64,000 nt of DNA from Chondrus crispus. Its lineage: Eukaryota > Rhodophyta > Florideophyceae > Gigartinales > Gigartinaceae. Both the position numbers and the translations under genes were made by a program. The notes beneath the pieces were generated by a model. It had not been told where the DNA came from. It was given only the letters and a program-made list of their open reading frames with translations, and did no database searches. The stretch lies in NCBI RefSeq assembly GCF_000350225.1, contig NW_005179086.1, forward strand, positions 105,593 through 169,592, written 5' to 3'. Positions 22,489 through 32,200 of this stretch are shown here, piece after piece (within the stretch, counting starts at the first letter, position 1; each line of letters starts with the position of its first letter).

Positions 22489-23673
22489 ATGCCTTTCAGA
22501 ACAAGCAACAGTTCGCTCCACCATCAAACTCTTTCAATGCGAAATACTGCATTTGTATCTCCCATATTGTTGCAACATAGGAGAGGAGCTCTCCCGCTTC
22601 GGCGTTCGCGAAGTGGACGGCCAAGATTTCAAACAGCGCCGTTCCCTCTTCCACGGCAAAGATGCACTTTGAAATGTACGAGAGAGGTAGAGGTGAAGGG
22701 GGTAGGACAGGCAGCTAATGTTGCACCAGAAACGGAACCATACCAAGTTCGAGATTGGCTATTTAAGTCCTTCAGAGTTCAGTACGCGGTTGCTGGTGAA
22801 GAAGACGCAGGCCGCTCGAGCAAGCCTGCCGTAATTCTTGTGCATGGTTTTGGGGCCAATTGCCAGCATTGGCGTAAAAACTTGAAGCCATTAGCAGATA
22901 ACGGTTGGCGTGTTTATGCCATGGATTTGCTTGGCTTTGGTATGGGTGATAAACCAACCCCGGGAACATTGGACAGTGATGGAGACCCTGTTATGTACAA
23001 CTTTGACTACTGGTCTGTGCAGTTGAAGGCGTTCGTGCAGGACATCGTCAAGCTGCATGAGGACGAGCGAGCATTCTTTGTGGCAAACTCTATTGGTTCT
23101 ATGGTTACCATGCAAGTCGCCGTTGAAACTCCTGAATTGTGCGCAGCTCAAGTGTTTATATCACCATCGCTACGTCAACTCAATGTAAGGAAGAGGAGTT
23201 GGGTACAAGACATAGCAGCCCCGATTTTCATGAAGATTTTGAGCTACCGACCACTGGGGGCCTTCTTTCTAAATTCACTTGCCCGACCTGATCAACTGCG
23301 CAGAGTATTGCGAGAGGCCTACGAGGTCGAAGATGCAGTTGATGATGAACTTATTGATATCCTCGGAAAGCCTGCTTATACAGATGGCGCACTTGATGTA
23401 TTTCTGGCCTTCATCATGTACGATGATGGCCCTATTCCAGAAGACTTCTTAGGCGACCTGACGCAGCCGTCCATGATAATTTGGGGAGAAGAGGATCGCT
23501 TTGAACCGATAGTTTTGGGTGAGGCTCTTCGTCATTATTCCATTATTGACCAATTTGTGAAACTGCCGGACGTCGGTCACTGTGCACATGACGAATTGCC
23601 AAGTGAATGTAATGTGCTCATCAGTGAATTCGTGAAAACTAATATTGATAGGGTATCCCCACCTCTGGCATAG
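22489..23673 (+). CDS. Plastid alpha/beta hydrolase (pheophytinase-like group)
   Basis: A 394-residue intronless alpha/beta-fold hydrolase related to plant plastid hydrolases such as pheophytinase and its relatives. The first ~65 residues are Ser/Arg-rich and lack acids, as expected for a transit peptide. Then follow the oxyanion-loop VHGFGANCQHW (from 118), the nucleophile elbow VANSIGSM with Ser201, the acid in WGEEDRFEP and the catalytic His in DVGHCAHDE. The elbow is ANSIGS, so the first glycine of GxSxG is replaced, as in several members. The substrate cannot be assigned; chlorophyll-type esters or lipids are possible. An ATG at codon 17 is an alternative start. The 3' end converges on SRP9 with 48 bp between stops. 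Confidence 0.85.
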   Translation: MPFRTSNSSLHHQTLSMRNTAFVSPILLQHRRGALPLRRSRSGRPRFQTAPFPLPRQRCTLKCTREVEVKGVGQAANVAPETEPYQVRDWLFKSFRVQYAVAGEEDAGRSSKPAVILVHGFGANCQHWRKNLKPLADNGWRVYAMDLLGFGMGDKPTPGTLDSDGDPVMYNFDYWSVQLKAFVQDIVKLHEDERAFFVANSIGSMVTMQVAVETPELCAAQVFISPSLRQLNVRKRSWVQDIAAPIFMKILSYRPLGAFFLNSLARPDQLRRVLREAYEVEDAVDDELIDILGKPAYTDGALDVFLAFIMYDDGPIPEDFLGDLTQPSMIIWGEEDRFEPIVLGEALRHYSIIDQFVKLPDVGHCAHDELPSECNVLISEFVKTNIDRVSPPLA

Positions 23674-23721
23674 ATTATGCTGAGGGGTGTCTATGCAAAA
23701 AGCTGCCTGCGGGCAAAAACG

Positions 23722-24278
23722 TTATTGAGAAACGGCGTTTCCGTCCTTCGCATCCTCCTCTGCATCTACATCTGGTTCCCTTGTTGTCATTAGGTCCATC
23801 AAACGCATATTCAACGCCTCCATTTTCCGAATGTCGCTTTTCAGATTACTCTTGTACTGAAGGCACTGTCATTGCCGGAAAGATATGTATTGCGCAACCG
23901 GAGAAAAAAAAAAACACACACAGGGGAAGAAAAGCGCATTTTGAAATCATCGCAGTTAGATTCACCTGAAAACTCGCCTTCGGATGAGAGCAGTATCATG
24001 AAACGAAAGGGACGTGGGAGCTGTGCGTACGGTCTTATCATCTGTTACCTTCAACACGAATGCGCCTTCAGCAGCCCGATACTTAAAGCTGAATCGAGTC
24101 TAGTGACATAGGCATTATGGATGTCAGTATGAATGGGTGAGTCTCCGACTTCCGAAAGTCAACGTGGAATGCCAGCCGCTTCTTGTCCAGTGAGGAAGAG
24201 ACATACCTTCAAGGGCGAGGACAGGAATAACCTCTCCGACGACACCGAAAACTCGTCCCATTGCGCTATGTAAACCAT
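23722..24278 (-). CDS. SRP9: Signal recognition particle 9 kDa protein
   Basis: Alu-domain protein of the signal recognition particle that pairs with SRP14 and slows translation during targeting to the ER. It is hidden by two introns; no single long open frame covers it. Exons on the minus strand: 24278-24207 (starts MVYIAQWDEF), 24099-24031 (TRFSFKYRAAEGAF...KVTDDKT) and 23865-23722 (CLQYKSNLKSDIRKMEALN, ending in an acidic tail). Introns are 107 nt (GTATGT...ACTAG) and 165 nt (GTACGC...GACAG), both phase 0. The 94-residue product aligns without gaps to plant and human SRP9 through VTDD, the YKS/YKT segment and RLMDLM. The match to the plant N-terminus MVYIASWDEF is nearly exact. The promoter must lie in the 591 bp upstream. 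Confidence 0.92.
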
Positions 24279-24869
24279 ATTTCAATGGCTGCGGATAACG
24301 CGACTGCAACAACTGGGATTCGATCAATCGGACCAGAGTGAGATAACGCAAAACCTGTGTGACAAAGTTCCCGCTTCGAAATGTATCGAAATCGCACGGA
24401 GGCCGTGGCCGAATTAATTCTTTTCGTTGCGGTAATTTTCTCGAAAGAATCTGCGAGTTTGATAGCCTTTCGAGGACATTTGACACGGCGAAGTCCATGC
24501 TTCCCCAAATGGCCAGCGATGCGAAGCAAACAGCATGTTAAGCTCTATCGCAAAGCCAGCACATCCTCGGTCCGGGTAACATAAATCGCCGCCGCATCCC
24601 ATGTGCCGTCTCTTGTCCAGCGAAATGTTAACCTGCACGGCAAAGGCCATTTTGGGGCGCAAGAGAGCGTTTCAAAAACAGCGCTCCGCGATTTCGTTTA
24701 TCTTAGAATACAACTACGATATCAGTTTTTAAAGAAGACATATGGGTCGCCTATCTCGACTCAGTCTGCGGAGTGGCATTCTTGAGAATATTCACCCTGC
24801 CGGTTGAGTTGTTTTTCTGCAAGGAAGACCTACCAGGTGCAAAACCATTGCCGGTAAACTTCTAGTTAC
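24279..24869. other. Intergenic region SRP9 to HDR
   Basis: 591 bp between two leftward genes. Several frames are open for 60-120 codons on the minus strand, but none matches a family and they overlap each other. It probably holds the SRP9 promoter and the HDR 3' end. Confidence 0.5.
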
Positions 24870-26210
24870 TCAAGCTAAAACTTTCGCCTCCGCTAGCTTC
24901 GAGATCATAAACACTCGTTCGAGCACATCTTCCACGACGTTGTCGGGTGTCGAGGCGCCGGAGGTTAAACCAACAGTGATCTCACGCTCGGGCAACCAAT
25001 CTTCTACGAGCCGCTCTTCTCCACTTGCCGAGCGGCAGTAAATCCTGTTTCCTGGTCCAACGCGCTCGGGGCGGTCAACCCAAAACGACGGCACGCCGGC
25101 GTGCTCTGCGATTTCCTGCAAATGACTAGTGTTTGATGAGTTGAAACCCCCGACAACAAGCATTAAATCTAGGCTTTCCTTTTCTGCAAGAAGGTCATAC
25201 ATGGCATCTTGCCGTTCCTGAGTAGCGTTACAGATGGTATCGTACGCGACAAAATGAGAATTGAGATCGGTAGGACCAAATTTCCTGAGCATTACCTTCT
25301 CAAACAACTTGGCAACGGCAGTCGTTTCTGATTTGAGCATCGTGGTCTGATTAGCAACCCCTACCGCGTTCAAGTCTGTATCCGGGTCAAAGCCCTCGCT
25401 CTTGGCGTTCTCAAACTTAGCAAGGAACTCGGCTTTGTCGCCTCCATTGAGTATATAGTTGGCGACATACTCTGCTTCATCCATGTTGAGAACAACGAGA
25501 TACTTTTCAGCAAAGGAGGCGGTAGCAATCGTTTCTTCGTGCTTCCATTTCCCATGGATGATAGAGGTGCATTCCTTCTTTTGGTGGCGATCAAGCGCAT
25601 GCCAAACCTTACTCACCCATGGACACGTGGTGTCCACAATTTCAACGCCTAAATCGTTGATATACTTCATCTCCTCTAGAGTTGCGCCAAACGCCGGGAG
25701 CACGACGACATCACCCTGCTCAATACCAGACAGGTCTTTCTGTAGCCCCTCCTGAGGGACAGAATAAATGCCTATCTCCTTCATGCGCTGGTTCACGATG
25801 GGGTTGTGAATAATCTCATTAGTGATCCAAATTCGCCTGTCGGGGAACTTGGCGCGAGCTTCGTATGCGATCGCTATGGCACGTTCAACACCCCAACAAA
25901 ACCCATACGCCTTTGCGAGTTTGACGGTTACCTTTCCACGCGACACGATGTTGCTGTGAGCTAAAAGCTCCTTGACGAGGTCAGAAGTAAATTCTCGATT
26001 CATCAAACCCTTTGCTTCTTCCCGCGACTCTTTGAAGCCCGACCGATTAAAATTATCTGATTTGATGATACTGCGACGGGCTTCGCGCTTCGATATCGAC
26101 ATATGCATCCTCTTCGATGTCTTTGCGGGGGAAAGCGCGGAGCTATCACATCGTGTCCGCGACGAAAGGGCAGTTCCAGTAAAGGTTGAAACGAAGCCGG
26201 CGACTGACAT
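24870..26210 (-). CDS. ISPH: 4-hydroxy-3-methylbut-2-enyl diphosphate reductase, plastid
   Basis: Last step of the plastid MEP pathway: reduces HMBPP to IPP and DMAPP using a 4Fe-4S cluster. The 446-residue product is intronless. A transit-peptide-like N-terminus (to about residue 80) precedes the enzyme. The three cluster cysteines are present: AYGFCWGVERA, VDTTCPWVSKVW and DTICNATQERQ. Other conserved boxes are NEIIHNPIVNQRM, the EET segment in GKWKHEETIATA, GGFNSSNTSHL and TSGASTPDNVVEDV. It is of the long cyanobacterial/plant type. The frame is open to 26261 only through GTG; the ATG at 26210 is used. It supplies the prenyl units that the ChlP product finally reduces, though the two genes are 20 kb apart. 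Confidence 0.96.
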   Translation of the reverse strand: MSVAGFVSTFTGTALSSRTRCDSSALSPAKTSKRMHMSISKREARRSIIKSDNFNRSGFKESREEAKGLMNREFTSDLVKELLAHSNIVSRGKVTVKLAKAYGFCWGVERAIAIAYEARAKFPDRRIWITNEIIHNPIVNQRMKEIGIYSVPQEGLQKDLSGIEQGDVVVLPAFGATLEEMKYINDLGVEIVDTTCPWVSKVWHALDRHQKKECTSIIHGKWKHEETIATASFAEKYLVVLNMDEAEYVANYILNGGDKAEFLAKFENAKSEGFDPDTDLNAVGVANQTTMLKSETTAVAKLFEKVMLRKFGPTDLNSHFVAYDTICNATQERQDAMYDLLAEKESLDLMLVVGGFNSSNTSHLQEIAEHAGVPSFWVDRPERVGPGNRIYCRSASGEERLVEDWLPEREITVGLTSGASTPDNVVEDVLERVFMISKLAEAKVLA

Positions 26211-26843
26211 CGCGCTAAGCGGCCGGGATCTCGGGATTTCCGCACGATACCGTGAGTTCACGCTCTTCGAGGGACGCGGTAGTGTTTCCCTTCCGCTCGG
26301 AGAAAACGCTGACGTCTAGGGACGAATGGTTGTTGTGTGTGCAGCAGTAGGGTTCGGTAGGGCGTTGCTCGTATTGCGGTGTATTCGAGTAGTGGTAGAT
26401 TTCTGCTCGCCCACCACATAAAACATCCTCCCTTCCTCTCATGTTCACACAAAGGGTTCCCGGCTGTTCTATATAGACACGTGTGAGCTAGAGGCAAGAA
26501 TTCTATTTTCTATACATATTTTCGAGACTTTTCCGTAACCTTGTGTCTGGTACAGTCGGGGAGGAAAAAAGTTGTTTTTACTTTTTTTCAACGCTGCTGG
26601 ACAGGGATCCAAATGCAATCTGGCTGCGCAGTCAACGCCCGGAGCTGCAACCAGGGAATCATTTCGGCCACAGGATACGGAGGTGCACCCCTACGCTTGA
26701 AACAATTACTGTACGGCACATGGCTCATGGCTCATGGCACACCATCCCTTTCCTAACCTTTTCGTAACGACAACAATAGCTTTACGCTTGCCAGGTCCTG
26801 TCCTCCAGTATCCACACTCACTCCCACCCGGACAACCCCAGAA
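26211..26843. promoter_or_regulatory. Divergent HDR/PTP-like intergenic region
   Basis: 633 bp between the start codons of HDR (leftward) and the plastid PTP-like gene (rightward), so it should hold both promoters. It contains GGTACAGT near 26549, TTACTGTACGG near 26707, and a short tandem CATGGCTCATGGCT at about 26719. Confidence 0.5.
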
Positions 26844-27741
26844 ATGGCTTCTCGGTTGCCTTCCGCGGCCTTCACCGCTCCATTGCCTCTCACTCCGCGC
26901 TGCATACCGCCAGCGCGATGTCCAACCCGCCGACCGCAATCACGCCCATCCCCGCGAGCAGAGCTCGACTCAGTACCGAACTCCCCAAGTCTATTGCTGC
27001 GCTCCTGGGCCGACTCGAGAACCGTTTCGTCTACCGTCGACCTCTCCCGTCGTTTCATTAGCGTCCTCTTTCTCAGCAACTACTGCCAGCGCGCCGCGTA
27101 TGCAGAGAAACGGCTCACCCAGCTAGCAGAGCACTACTCCGTGTCGCGCAGGTTGCTCATTTTGAGTGCAGGAGTTTACTCTAATCCCGGTGATCTTCTT
27201 CCCATGAAGCTCGTAACAGCCGCAAAGAGACAAGGCATTGATATGTCGGACGAGAGGCCGTGCGCCGCATTTGAAGTATCAGACCGTAAGTTACCTTTAC
27301 CCAGTTCTACGCGCGGCTGGCATTCCATCGTCGCACACAATAAAGCGATTGTGGTTGACAAAGTAATGATTCCGTCTTCTCTTGTGTCATGAAAATATCG
27401 CTGCCCGATTATTGGGGGCATATCATTCTCAAGTCCTTGATGTAATTGCAGTCGAATACTACGACTTTGTCGTCGTCGTCGATCGGCACGTGAAAGAACA
27501 TATCATGGAATTGGCGGAAGGCTTTGCCCACACCAGCGGCGGTCATTTGTATGAATGGGAGAGGAAAGTTCGATTGCTTTGTAACTTTGACGGCACCATG
27601 CCTGAAAGAACGTCGAACTCGGCAAGTTCACCTTTGGACGTTCCCTCTTTCAACGCAGTTCCGGACTACGAGATGAGTATGGATATTATTAACGCCGGGT
27701 GCGAATCAGTAGTCCGATCCCTACTCACGGCTGGATTGTGA
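26844..27741 (+). CDS. Low-molecular-weight PTP-like protein with degenerate P-loop, probably plastid
   Basis: Two exons: 26844-27285 and 27452-27741. The intron 27286-27451 (166 nt, C|GTAAGT...TTGCAG) is phase 1. A second acceptor 21 nt upstream (CTCAAG) also keeps frame, but the chosen one fits the family spacing better. The 243-residue product has a Pro/Arg/Ser-rich N-terminus of about 60 residues resembling a transit peptide. It then follows the LMW-PTP plan: VLFLSNYCQRAAYAE in place of VLFVCLGNICRSPMAE, ILSAGVYSNPGD, GIDMSDERP and DFVVVVDRHV. The catalytic Cys of CX5R is missing (the only Cys is two before Arg), and one loop residue is gone. It is probably a non-catalytic relative or has altered chemistry. 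Confidence 0.75.
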
Positions 27742-27781
27742 GGCTGAGCGGTTCAACTCGAGTTTCTCGCTCAGCCTTTTT
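27741..27781 (+). terminator. Stem-loop followed by T5 at the stop codon of the PTP-like gene
   Basis: A perfect 10-bp stem (AGGCTGAGCG / CGCTCAGCCT) with a 17-nt loop, followed at once by five T. The stem begins on the last base of the UGA stop codon. The shape is that of a bacterial intrinsic terminator or an RNA polymerase III end. In a Pol II gene its role is unclear; it may mark 3'-end formation or block the converging transcript. Confidence 0.6.
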
Positions 27782-28128
27782 AAAGTCGAAAGAGTTTTGT
27801 GCTCTGCGTGCTTACAAGACATGAAAGCTACTGTCTTGGTTGCTCGTATTGCCCTGGATTTGTACAACACATGTAAAATTCCTTTTGTGAGTTCCCGGTA
27901 TTTATTTTAGCTAAAAGCTATTCATGACAACACATACATGCGCTAAATGAGAAAAACAATCGGCAAGCATATCTCTCATGGCCTGCATAGCTCATGCCAC
28001 TAGAGCGCATTTATGCCTACGACTACACTATCAAGGTAACATAGAACCCCGAGAGAGAAAGCGCATACAAGCAAACTGATCTTGCCCGCTTCATTAGGAA
28101 TTGACTTTTGACGGAGAGACCTTGCATC
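27742..28128. other. Intergenic region after the PTP-like gene
   Basis: 387 bp. Apart from the stem-loop just described I see no gene or repeat. Confidence 0.5.
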
Positions 28129-28615
28129 ATGCTAGACATCTGCGGGTTTTGGCACTCGGACAGTAAGTCGTACTATGTATTTGGCAGTGATTCCGCGAGC
28201 GTCAAAAAGAAGCTAAAGCATCAGGAAGGAGGTGCCTTTGGACAGATAAAAGAAAGTGTGCTCTACTTTCGAAAATCTCGTTTAGTCAGCTCGACTTGTA
28301 TGCTTCCGTAAGATACAGATATAATTATTGTTGTCGTTGTGTCGTGACGGCAGGAAAACAACTCAACGTTTTGAGTACAAACTTGTGGAAACCTCGATAG
28401 GTTGGCAAGAAAGTGTGATCGAAGAGCGAGAGATTGACCCTGAAAATGGAGAGCGGATGAGATGGAGTATTATACAAGATGTACAAGGTGCACGCGACAT
28501 TAAGTATACAAGAGGTACACTGCCACATAGCGCAATCGGCGCCAGTGATTCACATTTTCAACTCAGACTTGAGAAACTCATTCTCTTTTGTCAAAAGTGC
28601 GTTCTTTGCCTTTAA
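28129..28615 (+). CDS. Hypothetical two-exon protein, weakly supported
   Basis: ATG at 28129 (MLDICGFWHSDSKSYYVFGS), exon 1 to 28307. A possible 46-nt intron (CC|GTAAGA...GGCAG, phase 2) leads to 28354-28615. The joined frame (146 residues) is polar, with FEYKLVETSIGWQESVIEER and a region rich in Glu and Arg, and reads like real protein. No family is recognised. The stop lies 66 bp inside the 3' end of the bZIP coding region on the other strand, which is unusual; the true end may be earlier, after another splice (donor AAG|GTGCAC near 28486). Confidence 0.35.
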
Positions 28616-29221
28616 TTTTTGACCTTCCTCGACAGCGCTCCGTGCTTGATCGGCAAGTGCGGCGGCCTTCTTCATGAGCTCTTCTACCTCGGAAGACAAG
28701 TCGTGGAGTGTTCTAGAACGCTTTTCGCGAGACCTGGCCGCACTTGCGCGGTTGCGTAGGCGCCGCTTGTGAAGCATAACGCGACGTTCGTCCTCAGTCA
28801 TTTTCCTGGACCTGGCAGCGGTAGTGCCCTTCAAATCAGCCATATCGGCTTCAGCCAGCGGTAGGCTCGTGGAAGCCTTCCTACGAGTTGGCGTAGTCCG
28901 TCGGCGCGGTTTTGCGATAGGGGAAGTCGGAGACATGGGGGTGGAAACGAGACGAGATGACTGTGTCGTGATGTTGGTGAAAGCTTCTTCGGACTCGATA
29001 GAACAGAGAGAGGTTTGCTCAGGAGGGGAGTGCGGGACTGTGGGCATGCCCAGCAGAGCGTTTTCGTGTTTACGGAAATCAAACTGGGCTTCAGAGAAGG
29101 CCGAGTAACAAGAAGTTGGAACAAAGCCGGACTCGCCTGTAAATTCAGGCATCCCCCACGCGGTTCCTTCTGCACCAGCGACAGCGGCCTGGCCTAGTTC
29201 AACGAATTCGGTTTCGTCCAT
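28550..29221 (-). CDS. bZIP transcription factor
   Basis: A 223-residue intronless nuclear DNA-binding protein. The basic region is HKRRLRNRASAARSREKRSR, with the invariant N-x7-R spacing (N of NRASAARSR to R), at about 150-170. A leucine-zipper helix follows (LHDLSSEVEELMKKAAALAD and on to LLTKENEFLKSEL), though some heptad leucines are replaced by Ala and Lys, so the zipper may be weak or favour heterodimers. The N-terminal half is Ser/Thr/Pro-rich with SP and TP sites, a likely activation or phosphorylation region. Targets unknown; bZIP proteins commonly bind ACGT cores. It starts at the ATG at 29221. Confidence 0.92.
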   Translation of the reverse strand: MDETEFVELGQAAVAGAEGTAWGMPEFTGESGFVPTSCYSAFSEAQFDFRKHENALLGMPTVPHSPPEQTSLCSIESEEAFTNITTQSSRLVSTPMSPTSPIAKPRRRTTPTRRKASTSLPLAEADMADLKGTTAARSRKMTEDERRVMLHKRRLRNRASAARSREKRSRTLHDLSSEVEELMKKAAALADQARSAVEEGQKLKAKNALLTKENEFLKSELKM

Positions 29222-32200
29222 GGGCAGGCGGGAAGATCTCTAGGGAGCAGAAGAGCACTAGAAAACGATTTTCCTTGGTAAACAAATATGCAGAAAGGTT
29301 CTAGCTAAAGGGGAAGGAGACTCTGAGAGAAGAAGCGAAGAGAAGAGAATAACAACGTCTCACGTTTCCGGGGCCCTGACGGTGCGGCTTGAATAGGAGC
29401 ACATGGTTACCGGGTGCACTTGCGTTGCTGCGCAGAAATACCGCAACGGTGATGCAGTGCGACACTGCATGCATTCAAAGATATTGGAATGAAAGATTTT
29501 TGTTCGCAACAACAGAGAGATGACACCACTCGCCATACGTGAAAAATAGAAGAATTTCAAGATGGGCATCACGCCTGTTGCGCGCCCCCCGTTGGTCTCG
29601 ATGTTGCAATCTGAAGGTTGAATCAGGGCGATTCTGCGATGCTGTACCTGGTTCACCTACCCATGAGATGTGGTTTGTGCAATCGAGTGTTCCTACTCCA
29701 GAAAACAAACAAACACTGGTTGCGAGACTGTCGTTTGTACAACGACGCCGATTTGTCCTTTGTTTCACGTCTTGTCACGGTGTTCGAAAACATGCAATTT
29801 ATCGGGCCATGATAAGTGATGAAATGAGCATGCATACGCCGCTTTGCTGTTTCGCTCACAGCAGCGCACCGCGTGCCATCTTTGTGGCCACGGACGAGCT
29901 CTGGAGGCGGTTCTGTCCTGTAGGTTCATGGCGCGTGGCACTGCGTGCAACGTAGATTTTATGGGCCCTTCGGTGTTAGGTTGTGCAAGCGTGGTGAGAA
30001 GGCTGTCTCCTCCAAACGGCACCTGTCACGTAAAGTCACGACTTTGCATGGACTAAATTGCATCCTTGCGTCTCGCTGGTCACTTGCCTTTATGACCTTG
30101 ATTTTTCTAGAAAAGTTTTAGCAATTCACGCATGCGATCTTTCATTTTCACACCCCGGATTTGAAATCCTCCACTTGTGCGTGCTGTGCTTGCGGAACCC
30201 CCCGCGAAAAGATGGGGAGACGACTGTGGACCATCGAACTACTGTACAGCTTCAGCACTGTTGTTTAGCGCCAAGAATGAGTGGATGTACCAATGTTATC
30301 ACCTGCGGAAAGAGCTCCGCACCTCTGCTCGTCATTCCAATCATATCTGAGAGGGAATGTCTGAACGCATGCACTGCTTTCCGAACAAAATGCACAATGT
30401 GCCTCTTGTTTCAAGTGTAACAAAAGGCCTATCCTTCCAAGCTTCTCTGCTTGGCACTCCGCTTTCAACTGGAGAACAGGTAAATAGGGCTTTACAGTCA
30501 ACTTGAAAACAATGGATACATGGAACAGAGCAGAACGCATTCGGCCTTGTCCAGTTGGAGCGCTGTATTTTTAACCTTATATTGCAACACTGTACATGTC
30601 GTATAAAAGGCGAGTCTATGAAAAAAGATAAAAAATTGAACATAAACATCTTAACCTCGAGACTGCAAGCGTGTATCACATGACTGTCCCTCAACGCACC
30701 ATCTCTCTTTGATTGCAATAAATCATATCAACACAATACCGCACTGCATGCATGTCTCAAAACGCCAAAGGAAGGGTAAACTTTTCGCTCTACCTACTTT
30801 TCATCTCCTATCTGTGATGTGACGGCGGAGTTACATGCAATGGGATGGAGCCTCGTCACGAATCCACATATACCTCGTGTAGAAACACAACCTAGAGATG
30901 TTCTCAAGCATTAACTTTAAATACTGTACCATGCACGCAATGTTTCCCGTTCTGCATGAAGAACTAATTATATTGCGGTTGAAGTCTTCCCTCTTCTGCT
31001 TCCTTCCCTTTCCTATGCTAACGCCGCATACCCGTTTGCAGATTCAGATTCCTCTCCCATGAACTCCATCCGTGTCGCTGCTTCCACATGCCCTGTGTCA
31101 TGCCAGAACATCTGAAGAGTTCCACTCGCCCTCATCATTCTCAAATTTCAAGAACTTGAATGCCTGTGGCTGTGAAAGTGAATTGCCGGGATGCGACAGA
31201 TAGCTTCACACTGATCTATGACACATCCTTGTGTCATGCAGATGAAGGAGGGCCAAGACGTTCGGAGACAGGTGCCCCCCATAAGGTATATAACGACCTC
31301 AATTGCACCTTCGCCTCTCCAATACGAATGCTTGTAAGGCAAAAGTGCAAGCAAGGAGATGCCAGAAGAGGTCGGGTTCATGGCAAGTCACGAGGGTTGA
31401 GATGTGTAGTATAAACATTTCTCGGAGGGAAGTGTACCGAACCATGTGCGCAATGGCGCACGGGTCTCCCACTGAGAACGGATGAGAATTGCATGAGGAT
31501 GTTGGATACAACACACTTCTGACAACAAAGCCATAGAAGTGTCCACTCCTTTATCATACGGTCTTATTCCTGGCGATGATACCAAGCAACGTGATGTAAT
31601 GCAAGCCGTCACTACAGTACAATGTTCAGCCTGATAATCTCGCACGTCACCAAGCACTGGAGCACAACGCAAGGCGGGGCCCAGAGAGATGTCGCATATA
31701 TAGCAGGCATGTGGAGGGCGTTGAAAGTGGGTTACAAGTGGAAGACGGATTCTGCAGCTACTGTGTACAGCATGTCGAAACGGTATGACGGTCGGATAGA
31801 CGGACAACCTGCGCACATTTCTGTACGTATACGTGCGTAGTTTAGGTAAATACCAAACGCATACAGTACATACACTGTTTGTTGCAGACAGAGTACTGTA
31901 CTGCAGTTGGCATTAGATGAGAGAGAAATTTGTGGAGCTGTAGCTGTGGACGCTTGAAAATTTTGAGGCACGAGGAGTGCTCGTGAGTAGGGAGATTGGA
32001 AAATGCGCGGAATCGTTGGGAGATGGCGTGGGGTTGTCGCTGGGAGCGATTTTCTAGGCACTGTAACTGGCGAAGTAGTGTGGAGTTGAACAAACGTGCA
32101 ATGGTGATGCCAGGACTTCAAAGAAGAAGGCTGCGAATGTACTTTACTGGACTGCACTGGATTGCATTGGACTGCTGTACACTGCATGGTGGATCGATGT

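Noticed and set aside
27741-27781. Selenocysteine (SECIS or redefinition) element after the UGA
   Set aside because: The stem is simple, lacks the AUGA/GA quartet and unpaired A features, and the frame after UGA has no conserved extension.
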